28,427 bases of DNA from a virus, in IMG/VR virus record IMGVR_UViG_3300025128_000235, positions 1 to 28,427 of that record; one strand, given 5' to 3'. The position numbers and the translations under genes are program-made. The notes below the pieces were generated by a model, which did not search any database, was not told the DNA's origin, and was given only the letters and a program-made list of their open reading frames with translations. This document shows, piece after piece, positions 1 to 7,607 of the stretch (positions are counted from its first letter, which is position 1; every line of letters begins with the position of its first letter).

Positions 1-1502
1 GGTTTGTACCGGGTTTTGGTTTTTACGGGCTTGGTCTTATACACTTCCTTGGTAATTTGACTATGAGTGCCACTGCGGCAATGCGTTCGCTGATAGATGC
101 AGGGCAGTTTGCAAATCTACCGGGAGGGTTTAAGGCTAAAGGAGTAAGGATGGTTGGCGACAACGAACCTATTGCTCCCGGCGAGTTCAAAGAGGTTGAA
201 GCAACTGGTATAGACTTATCAAAGGCTATTGTTCCCCTCCCCTATAAAGAGCCTTCCTCTACTCTATTCCAGATGTTGAATTTCGTAGCTACTGCTGGAC
301 AGAAGTTTGCGGACAGCACGGAGCAGGTTATCTCCGATGCTGCCTCTTATGGACCCGTTGGAACTACCATGGCACTGCTGGAAGCAAGCAGTAAATTTTT
401 CTCCGCAATTCACAAACGGCTTCACAAGTCCCAGAAGGATGAGTTCCGCATTCTTGCTCGTATTGACTATGACTATCTTCCTGCTGAATATCCTTATGAT
501 GTTCCATATGAAGATCGCAGCATCTTTAAGCAGGACTTTGACGGACGTGTAGATATTATTCCGGTCAGTGATCCTAACATCCCCAGCAACGCACACCGTA
601 TGATGATGGCAAACATGGCTCTGCAAATGGCACAGCAGTCTCCTCCCGGTATGTTTAATCTGGAAGAACTTAACCGGACAATCCTTAACGCTGCCAACAT
701 GCCCAATGTTGATCAGATACTCCCACCAAAGATTGAGCCTAAACCACTTGATCCTGTATCAGATATCATGGCCGCTACCAAAGGTGTACCCATTGCTGCA
801 TTCCCCGGCCAGAACCATGATGCACATATACAGATTAAGATGGCGTATCTGCAAGACCCGATGAATGGTAAGAATCCAATCATGCAACGGATTGCTCCTA
901 TACTTCAGGCTAACATTCAAGAGCATTCTATTATGAAGTATCAGGAACAGATGAATGGTATGACTGATCAGATGATGCAGGGAGTTAGCCCTGAAGAAGC
1001 ACAGAATCCCGCTGTTGTTGAGATGGTCATGGCACAGGCAGCACAACAAATTCTTAATGCCAATCAGGCGATGGGTCAGGCTCAATCTCCTGAACAACAG
1101 CTTGTGTCTCTGGAACAGGCCAAGGTTGAACTTGAGAAACAGAAGCTACAATCTGATACTATGGTTCAGGCAGCAGAGATGGAACTCAAGACCAAGAAAC
1201 TTAAACTTGAAGAAGCTGACCAGATCATTGATCTTATCAAGACTAATGCCGCTAACAGCATGAAGGAAGAAAAGTCACAACTTGATCGTGAAGCTAAAGA
1301 ACGTATCAAGGAACTGGATATTGAAGGAAAGCTGGACCTTGAAGATTTTAAAGTAACAGCAGCAAATGAAAAAGAAGTTGCCCAGACAATTAAAGATATG
1401 TTAGAGGCAAGAATGAAAGATGACAAAGATATGGAAGAGAAAGCTCTTGAAGCTTTAACACAATTAGCAGTATCTCAAAAGGAGAATAATTATGATGACT
1501 AA
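1..1502 (+). CDS. Portal protein, C-terminal part (5' end off the window)
   Basis: The frame is open from base 3 to the stop at 1500-1502, so the gene enters from the left; a TTG at 57 is internal. The upstream codons read GFYGLGLIHFLGN and run straight into a stretch about an N-terminal residue SATAAMRSLIDAGQFANLPG, which resembles the core of podovirus-type portal proteins. The portal is the dodecameric ring at the capsid vertex through which DNA is packaged and to which the tail attaches. The last ~170 residues are highly charged, Gln- and Lys-rich and probably form long helices or coiled coil (roughly window positions 1080-1490), as in the barrel or C-terminal helices of large portals. 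It overlaps the next gene by 11 bases. The identification rests on recalled family resemblance and on the downstream scaffold and capsid genes, not on a search. Confidence 0.8.
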   Translation, partial: FVPGFGFYGLGLIHFLGNLTMSATAAMRSLIDAGQFANLPGGFKAKGVRMVGDNEPIAPGEFKEVEATGIDLSKAIVPLPYKEPSSTLFQMLNFVATAGQKFADSTEQVISDAASYGPVGTTMALLEASSKFFSAIHKRLHKSQKDEFRILARIDYDYLPAEYPYDVPYEDRSIFKQDFDGRVDIIPVSDPNIPSNAHRMMMANMALQMAQQSPPGMFNLEELNRTILNAANMPNVDQILPPKIEPKPLDPVSDIMAATKGVPIAAFPGQNHDAHIQIKMAYLQDPMNGKNPIMQRIAPILQANIQEHSIMKYQEQMNGMTDQMMQGVSPEEAQNPAVVEMVMAQAAQQILNANQAMGQAQSPEQQLVSLEQAKVELEKQKLQSDTMVQAAEMELKTKKLKLEEADQIIDLIKTNAANSMKEEKSQLDREAKERIKELDIEGKLDLEDFKVTAANEKEVAQTIKDMLEARMKDDKDMEEKALEALTQLAVSQKENNYDD

Positions 1503-1665
1503 AGGTAAGGGGTATCCTGAACATGTAAAGGATACTGGTAAAAGTTTTGGCGATGCATATGCACAGGATATTACAGGTGGTCGCAATGTTCGCAGTGCGC
1601 TTAATGAATGGGATGACTTCTCTTGGAAGGCTTCTGATAGCAAGAAGGGTTCTAAAAAGAAGTAG
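1492..1665 (+). CDS. Small basic hypothetical protein, 57 aa
   Basis: An ATG at 1492 sits 7 bases after an AAAAGGAG ribosome site (1477-1484), inside the end of the portal gene, giving an 11-base overlap. The product begins MMTKGKGYPEHVKDTGKS and ends SDSKKGSKKK, with a mixed centre (GGRNVRSALNEWDDFSW). The Lys-rich end resembles the tails of the basic proteins further right. Its stop abuts the next ATG. I do not recognise a function; the strong ribosome site and tight packing support a real gene. It may be a small head protein. Confidence 0.65.
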   Translation: MMTKGKGYPEHVKDTGKSFGDAYAQDITGGRNVRSALNEWDDFSWKASDSKKGSKKK

Positions 1666-1857
1666 ATGAATATTTGGGATGAAGTAGTTAATGGGTTTAA
1701 TGAAGAAATAAATAACCTAAGACTTACATTATCAAACGGCTCTGCGGAAGATTACTCGCATTACCGACAAATAGTAGGGTCTATTTCAAGTCTTGAATGG
1801 GCCAGAGATAACTTAACAGACATAGTAAAAAAACGTATGTATATGGAGGATGACTAG
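1666..1857 (+). CDS. Small hypothetical protein, 63 aa
   Basis: The ATG immediately follows the stop of the preceding gene (no gap) and the end overlaps the start region of the GroES gene. The sequence is soluble and probably helical (NIWDEVVNGFNEEINNLRL, then a YRQIVGSISSLEWARDNL segment), without a membrane segment or recognised catalytic motif. Small helical proteins between portal and scaffold genes are common in short-tailed phages, but their role is generally unknown. No function is assigned. Confidence 0.6.
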   Translation: MNIWDEVVNGFNEEINNLRLTLSNGSAEDYSHYRQIVGSISSLEWARDNLTDIVKKRMYMEDD

Positions 1858-2290
1858 AGAGATGCAACAAGTGAGTATGGGTGGTGCGATCAAAAACGAT
1901 CTTTGGATTACCGATGTAGAAGAAGTTCCTGATCCCTCACCATTACCGAACATACCGGGCTTTCATGTTTTGGTTCGCCCTGTCTCGGTAAAAAGCGTAA
2001 CCAAAGGCGGTATCCTACTGCCTGATTCTACCAAAGACGATATGGCTTATCTAACCACAGTAGCACAGGTTCTTTCAATGGGAGACTTGGCCTATATGGA
2101 TAAAGATAAGTTTCCTGCTGGAGCTTGGTGTAGCGTAGGTGACTATGTATGCTATGGTAAACACGCAGGAACCAAGTTGTTTTACAAGGGAGTTAGACTT
2201 ATTCTTTTGTTTGATGATCAGGTTATTATGAAAGTAGAAGACCCAAAAGACCTTGATCCAACATTTAATTTAGGAAAGGGGTCTGGATGA
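1850..2290 (+). CDS. groES: Phage GroES-like co-chaperonin
   Basis: The 146-residue product carries the 10-kDa chaperonin pattern: GFHVLVRPVSVKSVT at about 37-51, then TKGGILLPDSTK at 51-62 (matching the TxGGIxLPDSxK signature next to the GroEL-binding mobile loop), a V-x-x-V-G-x-Y strand near 96-101 and a final Lys-rich strand ending about residue 129. It is longer than cellular GroES (~97 aa) because of an N-terminal extension of ~35 residues and a ~15-residue tail. GroES caps GroEL to fold substrates; phage versions such as T4 gp31 adapt host GroEL to fold the capsid protein, which fits a position just before scaffold and capsid genes. The start is uncertain: ATG 1850 lies directly against GGAGG, while in-frame ATGs at 1862 and 1877 are better spaced. 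No GroEL partner is in the window. Confidence 0.85.
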   Translation: MTREMQQVSMGGAIKNDLWITDVEEVPDPSPLPNIPGFHVLVRPVSVKSVTKGGILLPDSTKDDMAYLTTVAQVLSMGDLAYMDKDKFPAGAWCSVGDYVCYGKHAGTKLFYKGVRLILLFDDQVIMKVEDPKDLDPTFNLGKGSG

Positions 2291-2291
2291 T

Positions 2292-2320
2292 TTGGGAAAA
2301 GTAGTATAGTGTGGTATAAT
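2292..2320 (+). promoter_or_regulatory. Sigma70-type promoter upstream of scaffold/capsid genes
   Basis: TTGGGA (2292-2297, 4 of 6 to TTGACA), a 17-base spacer, then a perfect TATAAT (2315-2320) preceded by TGG, which gives an extended -10. It lies in a 74-base gap, the longest non-coding stretch of the window. The predicted start near 2327 would leave a leader of about 38 bases before the scaffold ATG, with GGAGAG as its ribosome site. A second site at 22909-22937 matches it at 28 of 38 positions, including bases outside the hexamers. Confidence 0.6.
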
Positions 2321-2364
2321 ATTAATAACGTAAATCGTTTGTATCGTTAGCAACGGAGAGTATA

Positions 2365-3303
2365 ATGTCAGAACAAGATGGCTGGAACGATGTTGAAGTT
2401 CCAGAAGAAGATAAGATTGAAATTGAAATTGAACAGGATGCACCTGAAGAAGTTAAAGAAGAGCAGCCTGTACTGGAAGCTAAAGATGAAGTTAAAGAAG
2501 AAGTTAAAGAACAAGCTCCTGAACTGGAAGGTATTGAAACCAAAGGTGCGGAGAAAAGAATACGGCAGCTTATTCGTCAACGTAAAGAACGTGAAGAAGA
2601 AGTTGAACAGCTACTAGAAACTAATAAAAAACTTTCTGAAACATTGAAGCAAAAAGAAGAAGAAGTTTTTAATGTAAGTAAGAATAGTCTTGAAGCATCT
2701 GAGAAGCAGCTAACAGATAAGATTGACTTAGCTCGTCAGGCTTATCTAGAAGCATTTGAAGAAGGTAACAAGGAACGGGTACTTCAAGCACAGGAAATGC
2801 TTAATGATGCCCAATCAGATTTAAAGAACGTAACTTCAGTAAAGTCTCGTTACTCTGAAGAATATTCTGAGCCTGTTCAGCAAGAAGCACCGGCCCCTGC
2901 ACCAAGACGCAGAGATAGACGTGCAGAAGAATGGGCAGGTAACAATGAGTGGTTTGGTCAGGACAAAGTTATGACTGCCGCTGCTTTGGCAATTGATGCC
3001 GATCTAAAGGAGCAAGGATATGATCCAGATGATGAAGACTTTTATGACGAAGTTAACAACAGGATTCAAGAAGCTTTTCCACACAAGTTTGGAGAAGTTC
3101 AGGAACGTGTGCAGGAAAACACGAACAAACCTGCTCAAGTGGTATCGGGGGCTTCACGCTCGTCTCCGAACTCTGGTAGGAAGATTAAGCTTTCGAAAGA
3201 AGACGTAAATCTTGCTAACAAATGGGGTATCCCACTTGAAAAGTATGCCGCCGAAAAGCTGAAGGTAACGAATGCCGACGGCGAATATACTGATATTAAT
3301 TAG
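2365..3303 (+). CDS. Capsid scaffolding protein
   Basis: The 312-residue product has the composition of a phage scaffold. An acidic head (residues ~1-60, rich in EVKEE-type runs) is followed by a long charged coiled coil (~60-170), a Pro-rich linker (APAPAPRRRDRR), a conserved-looking WAGNNEWFGQDKVMT segment near 190-205, and a C-terminal helix pair (IKLSKEDVNLANKWGIPLE). Scaffolds line the procapsid interior, set its size by binding the capsid protein through a basic C-terminal helix, and leave before or during packaging. Location two genes before the capsid protein is the classic order. It is the first gene after the promoter at 2292-2320, with a good GGAGAG site before ATG 2365. Confidence 0.8.
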   Translation: MSEQDGWNDVEVPEEDKIEIEIEQDAPEEVKEEQPVLEAKDEVKEEVKEQAPELEGIETKGAEKRIRQLIRQRKEREEEVEQLLETNKKLSETLKQKEEEVFNVSKNSLEASEKQLTDKIDLARQAYLEAFEEGNKERVLQAQEMLNDAQSDLKNVTSVKSRYSEEYSEPVQQEAPAPAPRRRDRRAEEWAGNNEWFGQDKVMTAAALAIDADLKEQGYDPDDEDFYDEVNNRIQEAFPHKFGEVQERVQENTNKPAQVVSGASRSSPNSGRKIKLSKEDVNLANKWGIPLEKYAAEKLKVTNADGEYTDIN

Positions 3304-3320
3304 AGACGTGGAGGACTAAA

Positions 3321-3812
3321 ATGAATACACGAAATGAATCACGTAGTAGCGATGTTCGTGAGAACAACATGAGAGAAGATCAGTGGACCTTTGAAGAGCC
3401 TAATGCACTGGAAGTACCTGACTCGGTGAAAGCCCGGTTTGATGCTGAAGGTATGGCTTATCGGTGGATTCGTATATCTGTCAGAGGTGTCGATGATGTA
3501 CTCAATGTTGGGAAAAGACTTCAGGAGGGGTGGGTACTTGTTTCCCCCGATGAAGTTCCCGAACTTGCAATTTCATCTGCCGTGAGGGATGAAGGCCGGT
3601 ATCAAGGTGCAGTCTGTCGTGGGGATTTGGCGTTAGCCAAAATGCCAGCCGGTAAAGTTAAGGCTAAGAGAAGGTTCTATGAGACGAAAGCTAATGATCA
3701 GATGGATGCAGTTAATGCACAGTTGATGAAAAACTCTGACTCTCGTATGCCTATCACAAACTCTAGCCGTTCAGTTACAACACGGGGAAGACAACCGTCC
3801 TTTCAGGACTAG
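3321..3812 (+). CDS. Conserved hypothetical protein between scaffold and capsid genes
   Basis: The 163-residue product starts at ATG 3321 after a GGAGG ribosome site. It has a polar N-terminus, a central domain (MAYRWIRISVRGVDDVLNV, then LQEGWVLVSPDEVP) and a basic, Ser/Arg-rich end (NSSRSVTTRGRQPSFQD). I recall the YRWIRI/GWVLV pattern from uncharacterised proteins found next to capsid genes in other phages, but know no function. Its place between scaffold and major capsid protein suggests a minor head or assembly protein. It contains no recognisable catalytic motif. Confidence 0.7.
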   Translation: MNTRNESRSSDVRENNMREDQWTFEEPNALEVPDSVKARFDAEGMAYRWIRISVRGVDDVLNVGKRLQEGWVLVSPDEVPELAISSAVRDEGRYQGAVCRGDLALAKMPAGKVKAKRRFYETKANDQMDAVNAQLMKNSDSRMPITNSSRSVTTRGRQPSFQD

Positions 3813-3838
3813 CTTTCCCATAATTAAGGAGATGAAAC

Positions 3839-4453
3839 ATGTCTACTACTAAAGCATTTCGTGGTTTCATTCCTGCTCGCAAAAAAGGCGGTGGCTACAA
3901 TAACGAAGCCGTCACGGACATGATTACGCTTACCTCAACGGGTCAGGCGCAGTCACCGTCCAATAGCATTTTCACTGGTGATCCGGTTGTTCTTCCGGGT
4001 GCAAACTTTGCAACGATCTCACCTTACATTGCTGCTACCCTGAAATCCTCCGGTGTTTTCATGGGTTGTCAGTATGTTGAAAATGGCGAACAGAAATTCT
4101 CCCGGTATTGGCCGGGTGGAGTGTCAGCCACGGACATTAAATTCTTTGTAATCACTGATCCCGATCAGACGTATTACATTCAGGCTTCTCTGTCGCTTTC
4201 AGCGGCTGAGTTGGCTATTGTCAAAAACTACAATGTAACCGTAAGCTCCACTGCTTCTTCCGGTAACACCGCCACAGGTCAGTCCAGTTACTACCTTGAT
4301 GGTGCGTCCGGTACGGAAGCTACTGCTGCTGTACGTGTTATTGGTAAAGCTCAGTATCCTGACGAAAAGGATTCCGATGCTTATCCGATTGTGGAAGTAT
4401 GGATCAACCAACATCGTGATCGTTATGTAACGGCCACGGCATCTACGGCTTAA
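3839..4453 (+). CDS. Putative head decoration or minor capsid protein
   Basis: ATG 3839 follows a TAAGGAG site. The 204-residue product begins with a Gly/Lys-rich stretch (FIPARKKGGGYNNEAV), then a beta-rich body: SIFTGDPVVLPG near 40-52, VFMGCQYVENGEQKFSRYW, KFFVITDPDQTYYIQA, and a C-terminal YPIVEVWINQHRD. The gene lies immediately before the major capsid protein and shares its higher-GC codon style, consistent with strong expression. This type of protein is commonly found beside capsid genes in marine phages. Decoration or head-stabilising function is inferred from position and the beta-rich character; a head-closure protein is an alternative. Confidence 0.6.
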   Translation: MSTTKAFRGFIPARKKGGGYNNEAVTDMITLTSTGQAQSPSNSIFTGDPVVLPGANFATISPYIAATLKSSGVFMGCQYVENGEQKFSRYWPGGVSATDIKFFVITDPDQTYYIQASLSLSAAELAIVKNYNVTVSSTASSGNTATGQSSYYLDGASGTEATAAVRVIGKAQYPDEKDSDAYPIVEVWINQHRDRYVTATASTA

Positions 4454-4468
4454 TAGGGAGGATTTATT

Positions 4469-5386
4469 ATGGCTATTAATAGAGCTAGTATTAGCAAAGA
4501 ACTCCTTCCCGGTCTTAACGCCGTATTTGGTTTGGAGTATGGAGAGGTCAATAACGAACACGAACCTCTCTTTGAAGTAGAGAACTCGGATAGAGCTTTT
4601 GAAGAAGAAGTCCTCTTCACTGGCTTTGGCACTGCGCCGACTAAAGGCGAGGGTGCTGCGGTTTCTTATGACGATGCACAGGAAAGCTACACGGCCCGTT
4701 ATACTGCGGAAACCGTTGCGCTTGCCTTTGCTGTTACGGAAGAAGCTATGGAAGATAACCTGTATGACACGTTTGCGAAGCTTCGTGCCAGAGGTCTTGC
4801 CCGTGCGATGGCAAACACCAAGCAGGTTAAAGCCGCTAACATTTTCAACAATGGTTTCTCTGATACCATTGGTGACGGTGCTGCGTTCTTCTCGGCTGCT
4901 CATCCGACCATTTCCGATGGTAATCAGTCCAACCTTCTGGCGGCTGCTGACCTTACGGAAGCAACCCTTGAAACTGCGCTTACCAGCATTCAGAAGCTCA
5001 AAGATGATCGTGGCATTCTGATTGGCGGCAGTGCTGTTTCTCTGCATGTCCCTGTTGATTCGTGGGCGATTGCGGATCGTATTCTTTCATCGCCGGGTAA
5101 CACTCAGACGAGTGCTGCACAGGCTAACCCGAATACGAACGCCATCAATGCCACCCGTCACATGGGTATGGTTCCTGAAGGCTACTTTATCAATCGTCGG
5201 CTTACCGACACTGATGCCTACTTCATCAAGACTGATGTTCCGAATGGTGCGAAGATGTTCGTCCGTTCGCCGCTTCAGACGAAGATGGAGCCGGACTTTG
5301 ATACGGGTAATCTTCGGTTCAAGGCACGGGAGCGTTATAGCTTCGGTGTTTCGGATTGGCGTGGCTACTTCGGTAGTGCCGGTTAA
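4469..5386 (+). CDS. Major capsid protein
   Basis: The 305-residue product starts after a strong GGGAGG site. It resembles HK97-fold capsid proteins of ~300 residues: an N-terminal arm (LLPGLNAVFGLEY), a spine-like stretch (AVTEEAMEDNLYDTFAKL) at ~92-109, the pattern FSAAHPTISDGNQSNLL near 141-157 that I recall from related capsid proteins, a P-domain-like SLHVPVDSWAIADRIL, and a C-terminal RFKARERYSFGVSDWRGYFG. It forms the icosahedral shell, with scaffold and perhaps the phage GroES plus host GroEL as assembly partners. Higher GC content than most of the window and the hairpin after its stop both suit a very highly expressed gene. Confidence 0.85.
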   Translation: MAINRASISKELLPGLNAVFGLEYGEVNNEHEPLFEVENSDRAFEEEVLFTGFGTAPTKGEGAAVSYDDAQESYTARYTAETVALAFAVTEEAMEDNLYDTFAKLRARGLARAMANTKQVKAANIFNNGFSDTIGDGAAFFSAAHPTISDGNQSNLLAAADLTEATLETALTSIQKLKDDRGILIGGSAVSLHVPVDSWAIADRILSSPGNTQTSAAQANPNTNAINATRHMGMVPEGYFINRRLTDTDAYFIKTDVPNGAKMFVRSPLQTKMEPDFDTGNLRFKARERYSFGVSDWRGYFGSAG

Positions 5387-5394
5387 TAGAGTAT

Positions 5395-5426
5395 GTGGGG
5401 GAGTGGTCTTCGGATCACTCTCCTAC
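5395..5426 (+). terminator. 14-bp hairpin with UUCG loop after the capsid gene
   Basis: Bases 5395-5408 pair with 5413-5426 around a C(TTCG)G loop: 14 consecutive pairs, of which four are G-T wobbles. C(UUCG)G is an exceptionally stable RNA tetraloop. The hairpin begins 9 bases after the capsid stop. No T-run follows (the next bases are TGCTTTACG), so it is not a textbook intrinsic terminator. It may act as a partial terminator, an RNase block stabilising the capsid mRNA, or a processing site. Confidence 0.6.
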
Positions 5427-5448
5427 TGCTTTACGTAAAGGAGAGATT

Positions 5449-5790
5449 ATGGCTTCAAATATTAAAGTTGCAATAGCAACTGGAGATGCTGTTCTTAAAT
5501 ATGTAGATACTGACACAACTGTTGGAAGCAACGGAACTGCTGATGCTAACATTCCAAGCACGACACGCATTGTAGCTATTCATGCATTGGCAACAGCGGC
5601 TGGTTCCTATTCGATCAAAGGTCAACGTCAGATTACAAATAAGACTGCCGAAGGTACAGCTATTAAGTTTCAGGTAGCAGCCAACGAAGCTTCGGATATT
5701 TATATCGGAGACATGGGTGTTGCGGTTTACGGTGTGGTCAGTATTTCTGGTCCCACTGATGGTTGCGTTCTAACTGCTATGCTTGGCTAG
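5449..5790 (+). CDS. Small structural protein downstream of capsid gene (putative)
   Basis: The start is ATG 5449, after AAAGGAGAG; the frame is open further upstream but that part overlaps the hairpin. The 113-residue product (begins MASNIKVAIATGDAVLKY) is rich in Ala, Thr, Gly and beta-branched residues, has no membrane segment, and contains TTRIVAIHALATAAGSYSIK and a C-terminal VSISGPTDGCVLTAML. It looks like one compact beta domain. Placed between the capsid protein and an adaptor-like protein, it is probably a virion component such as a decoration protein, but I recognise no named family. Confidence 0.65.
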   Translation: MASNIKVAIATGDAVLKYVDTDTTVGSNGTADANIPSTTRIVAIHALATAAGSYSIKGQRQITNKTAEGTAIKFQVAANEASDIYIGDMGVAVYGVVSISGPTDGCVLTAMLG

Positions 5791-5792
5791 TC

Positions 5793-6473
5793 ATGCCTGA
5801 CTACGCATATTTAAAATCAGATTTAATTAATACGACTGAAAACGACTCAACGGAGTTTGCAACGCAGATTCCCTTTTTCATTACCAAAGCAGAATTTCGC
5901 ATCACAAAAGATATTGATGATGTGGGTTTGGATGAATACACAACCGTTTCAGTTTCATCAGGGAATGCAGGTGCCGTTCCGCTGAATGATCGTGTACGTA
6001 TTGTTCGTAACGTAAACTATACTGTAAGTACAGGAACCACTGTAACCAATTTGCTGCAACGAACTGTTGAGTATGCAAATGATTACTGGCCTGTAAGTGC
6101 ATCCACAGGCACCCCCAGATATTATTCACGGCGTACTAACTCAAGCATTAAGATAGTACCTACACCAGTTTCAGCAACCACTGTTGAAATACAAACGGCA
6201 TCACAACCGCTTGCATTGGCATCGGCAACAGGCACAAGTGTTACAACCAGTAACTACTTTAGTGAATACTGTTACGATGCCTTATTTTATGGTTGCCTTA
6301 TAGAAGCTACCATGTACATGAAGGATTGGGAAACTCTTCAGGTATGGCAAACAGAATATCAAAACGCAATTCAAACCCTCCGTAATCAGGCTCGCAGAAC
6401 TAGACAGGACGACATGGAAGTTGCAGCTTCTCCTGCTGGCGGTCCTAATACAATTACTCAAGCAGGATCATAA
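5793..6473 (+). CDS. Head-tail adaptor-like protein (first copy)
   Basis: ATG 5793 (MPDYAYLKSDL) is two bases after the previous stop; the frame opens earlier without a sensible start. The 226-residue product has an N-terminal helical region, a beta middle (VEYANDYWPVSASTGTPRYY, then SSIKIVPTPVSATTVEIQ) and a C-terminal helical region with many aromatics (FSEYCYDALFYGCLIEATMY, then WQTEYQNAIQTLRNQARR). This layout is that of podovirus adaptor proteins (gp11/gp4/tail tubular A type), which bind the bottom of the portal and receive the nozzle. A second protein of similar plan is encoded at 12459-13133, so division of labour between them is open. Confidence 0.6.
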   Translation: MPDYAYLKSDLINTTENDSTEFATQIPFFITKAEFRITKDIDDVGLDEYTTVSVSSGNAGAVPLNDRVRIVRNVNYTVSTGTTVTNLLQRTVEYANDYWPVSASTGTPRYYSRRTNSSIKIVPTPVSATTVEIQTASQPLALASATGTSVTTSNYFSEYCYDALFYGCLIEATMYMKDWETLQVWQTEYQNAIQTLRNQARRTRQDDMEVAASPAGGPNTITQAGS

Positions 6474-6484
6474 GGAGAATATAA

Positions 6485-7432
6485 ATGGCAAGGTTTGTAC
6501 GTAAAATTCTAAATCCAAAAGAAGTTACTAGAAGATTAAAGGGTAGGGGAAAATCGCCATCCAAACAATCTGGTACACCGGGCGGCAATATACCACAGAA
6601 AAGCAACAAAAAACCAACATCAAAACCTATTGATGATGAAAAGGGTCGTGGTCGTGGCAAGTTTCAAAAAGGTTCTGCTCCTGCTCCACAGAATCAAAAT
6701 GTTTCTACAAGAGTTGAAGACGATGCAGCAGACTTTGTTAATAAGGGTGGTGCTGGTAAAGTAGAATCCCGTGGTGGTCGTATGGTTCGTGGGACTGTTG
6801 GTGATGGCAATAAAAGCAGTTCTGAAGCTGGTAAAGAAAAAGCAAGACTTTCTAAATTTATAAGAGAAAGTGATGATAAAGAAGCAGTAAAGAAAGCAAA
6901 GCGTAAGCTTGCACAAATGAATAGAAACGATGAAGTTGCTACAGATAAAGCAAGAAGTTCTGCTGCTAAAACTAGACGAGCTACTGCTGAAAAAAATAGA
7001 GGTAAAATTAAAGACCCTGCTGGACACTTTATGCAAACAGGGGAGATTGTAGAAGGCTTTAATCCTACTCCTAATCAAATTAAAAAAGCAAATATGAATG
7101 CAGGTAGGCGTAAGGCAATGCCTAAAAAAGGTGGCGGCTACATGAAAAAGAAAATGTCTGTCGGCGGTCCACTAAAGATGGTAGAAAAGAATGGTAAAAA
7201 AGTTCCGTTCTATGCTGCTGATGGTGTAGGTAAGATGTCTAAAGGTGGCAAAGTTAGTAAATCAATGGGTGAAGATCGTACCAGTGTTCCCAAAAGCTTG
7301 TCAGCAAAAGCTCAATCTAAGAAACCTGTAAAGAAAAAGATGGGCGGCGGTAAAGTTTACAAACGTAAGTATGGTGGCAAGACTGTTTCTGCTAATGATG
7401 GTGACAGTTTCGTAGCCGCTTATTATGACTAA
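6485..7432 (+). CDS. Large lysine-rich protein with GG-K basic motifs
   Basis: ATG 6485 follows TAAGGAG. The 315-residue product is strongly basic and low in hydrophobics, with charged helical segments (EKARLSKFIRESDDKEAVKK) and Gly-rich basic patches towards the C-terminus: MPKKGGGYMKKKMSVGGPLK, then GVGKMSKGGKVSKSMG, then KKKMGGGKVYKRKYGGKTVS. It ends with an unexpected acidic/aromatic GDSFVAAYYD. The GG-K patches echo the tails of the following proteins. It is the first gene of the basic block; function is unknown. A DNA-binding internal virion protein is a reasonable guess. Its last 8 bases overlap the next gene. Confidence 0.65.
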   Translation: MARFVRKILNPKEVTRRLKGRGKSPSKQSGTPGGNIPQKSNKKPTSKPIDDEKGRGRGKFQKGSAPAPQNQNVSTRVEDDAADFVNKGGAGKVESRGGRMVRGTVGDGNKSSSEAGKEKARLSKFIRESDDKEAVKKAKRKLAQMNRNDEVATDKARSSAAKTRRATAEKNRGKIKDPAGHFMQTGEIVEGFNPTPNQIKKANMNAGRRKAMPKKGGGYMKKKMSVGGPLKMVEKNGKKVPFYAADGVGKMSKGGKVSKSMGEDRTSVPKSLSAKAQSKKPVKKKMGGGKVYKRKYGGKTVSANDGDSFVAAYYD

Positions 7433-7607
7433 CCGTTCCTCTATAGGAAAACAAATCACTCGTCCCGGTAAAGTTAAAAAAGTAATGGGCGAGTATAAGC
7501 GGGGCAAACTTAAAAGTAGTTCCGGTAGAAAAGTTAAGAGTAAGAAACAAGCAGTTGCCATCGCACTTAGCGAGGCACGTAGAAAGAAACGTAAAAGGAG
7601 AAGTTAG
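7425..7607 (+). CDS. Small basic protein, DUF6496-like
   Basis: The 60-residue product contains KVMGEYKRGKLKSSSGRKVK followed by KKQAVAIALSEARRKK. The pattern V-M-x-E-[FY]-K-x-G-x-L-x-S-G-x-K-x-V-x-x-[RK]-K-Q-A-[IV]-A-I-A-L-S-E-A is one I recall from a small uncharacterised family (DUF6496) found in bacteria and phages; the family number is from memory. The gene starts inside the end of the previous one (8-base overlap) and its stop precedes the next ATG without a gap. About 40% of residues are Lys or Arg, so nucleic-acid binding is likely, but its role is unknown. Confidence 0.7.
   Translation: MTNRSSIGKQITRPGKVKKVMGEYKRGKLKSSSGRKVKSKKQAVAIALSEARRKKRKRRS

Noticed and set aside
57-59. TTG as the true start of the first gene
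   Set aside because: The frame is open to the left edge and the upstream codons (GFYGLGLIHFLGN) fit the portal core, so the gene simply enters the window.
4199-5047. 282-residue open frame on the minus strand across the capsid gene
   Set aside because: It lies opposite a confidently identified capsid gene, has a composition typical of the reverse complement of a GC-rich gene, no ribosome site and no recognisable domain.
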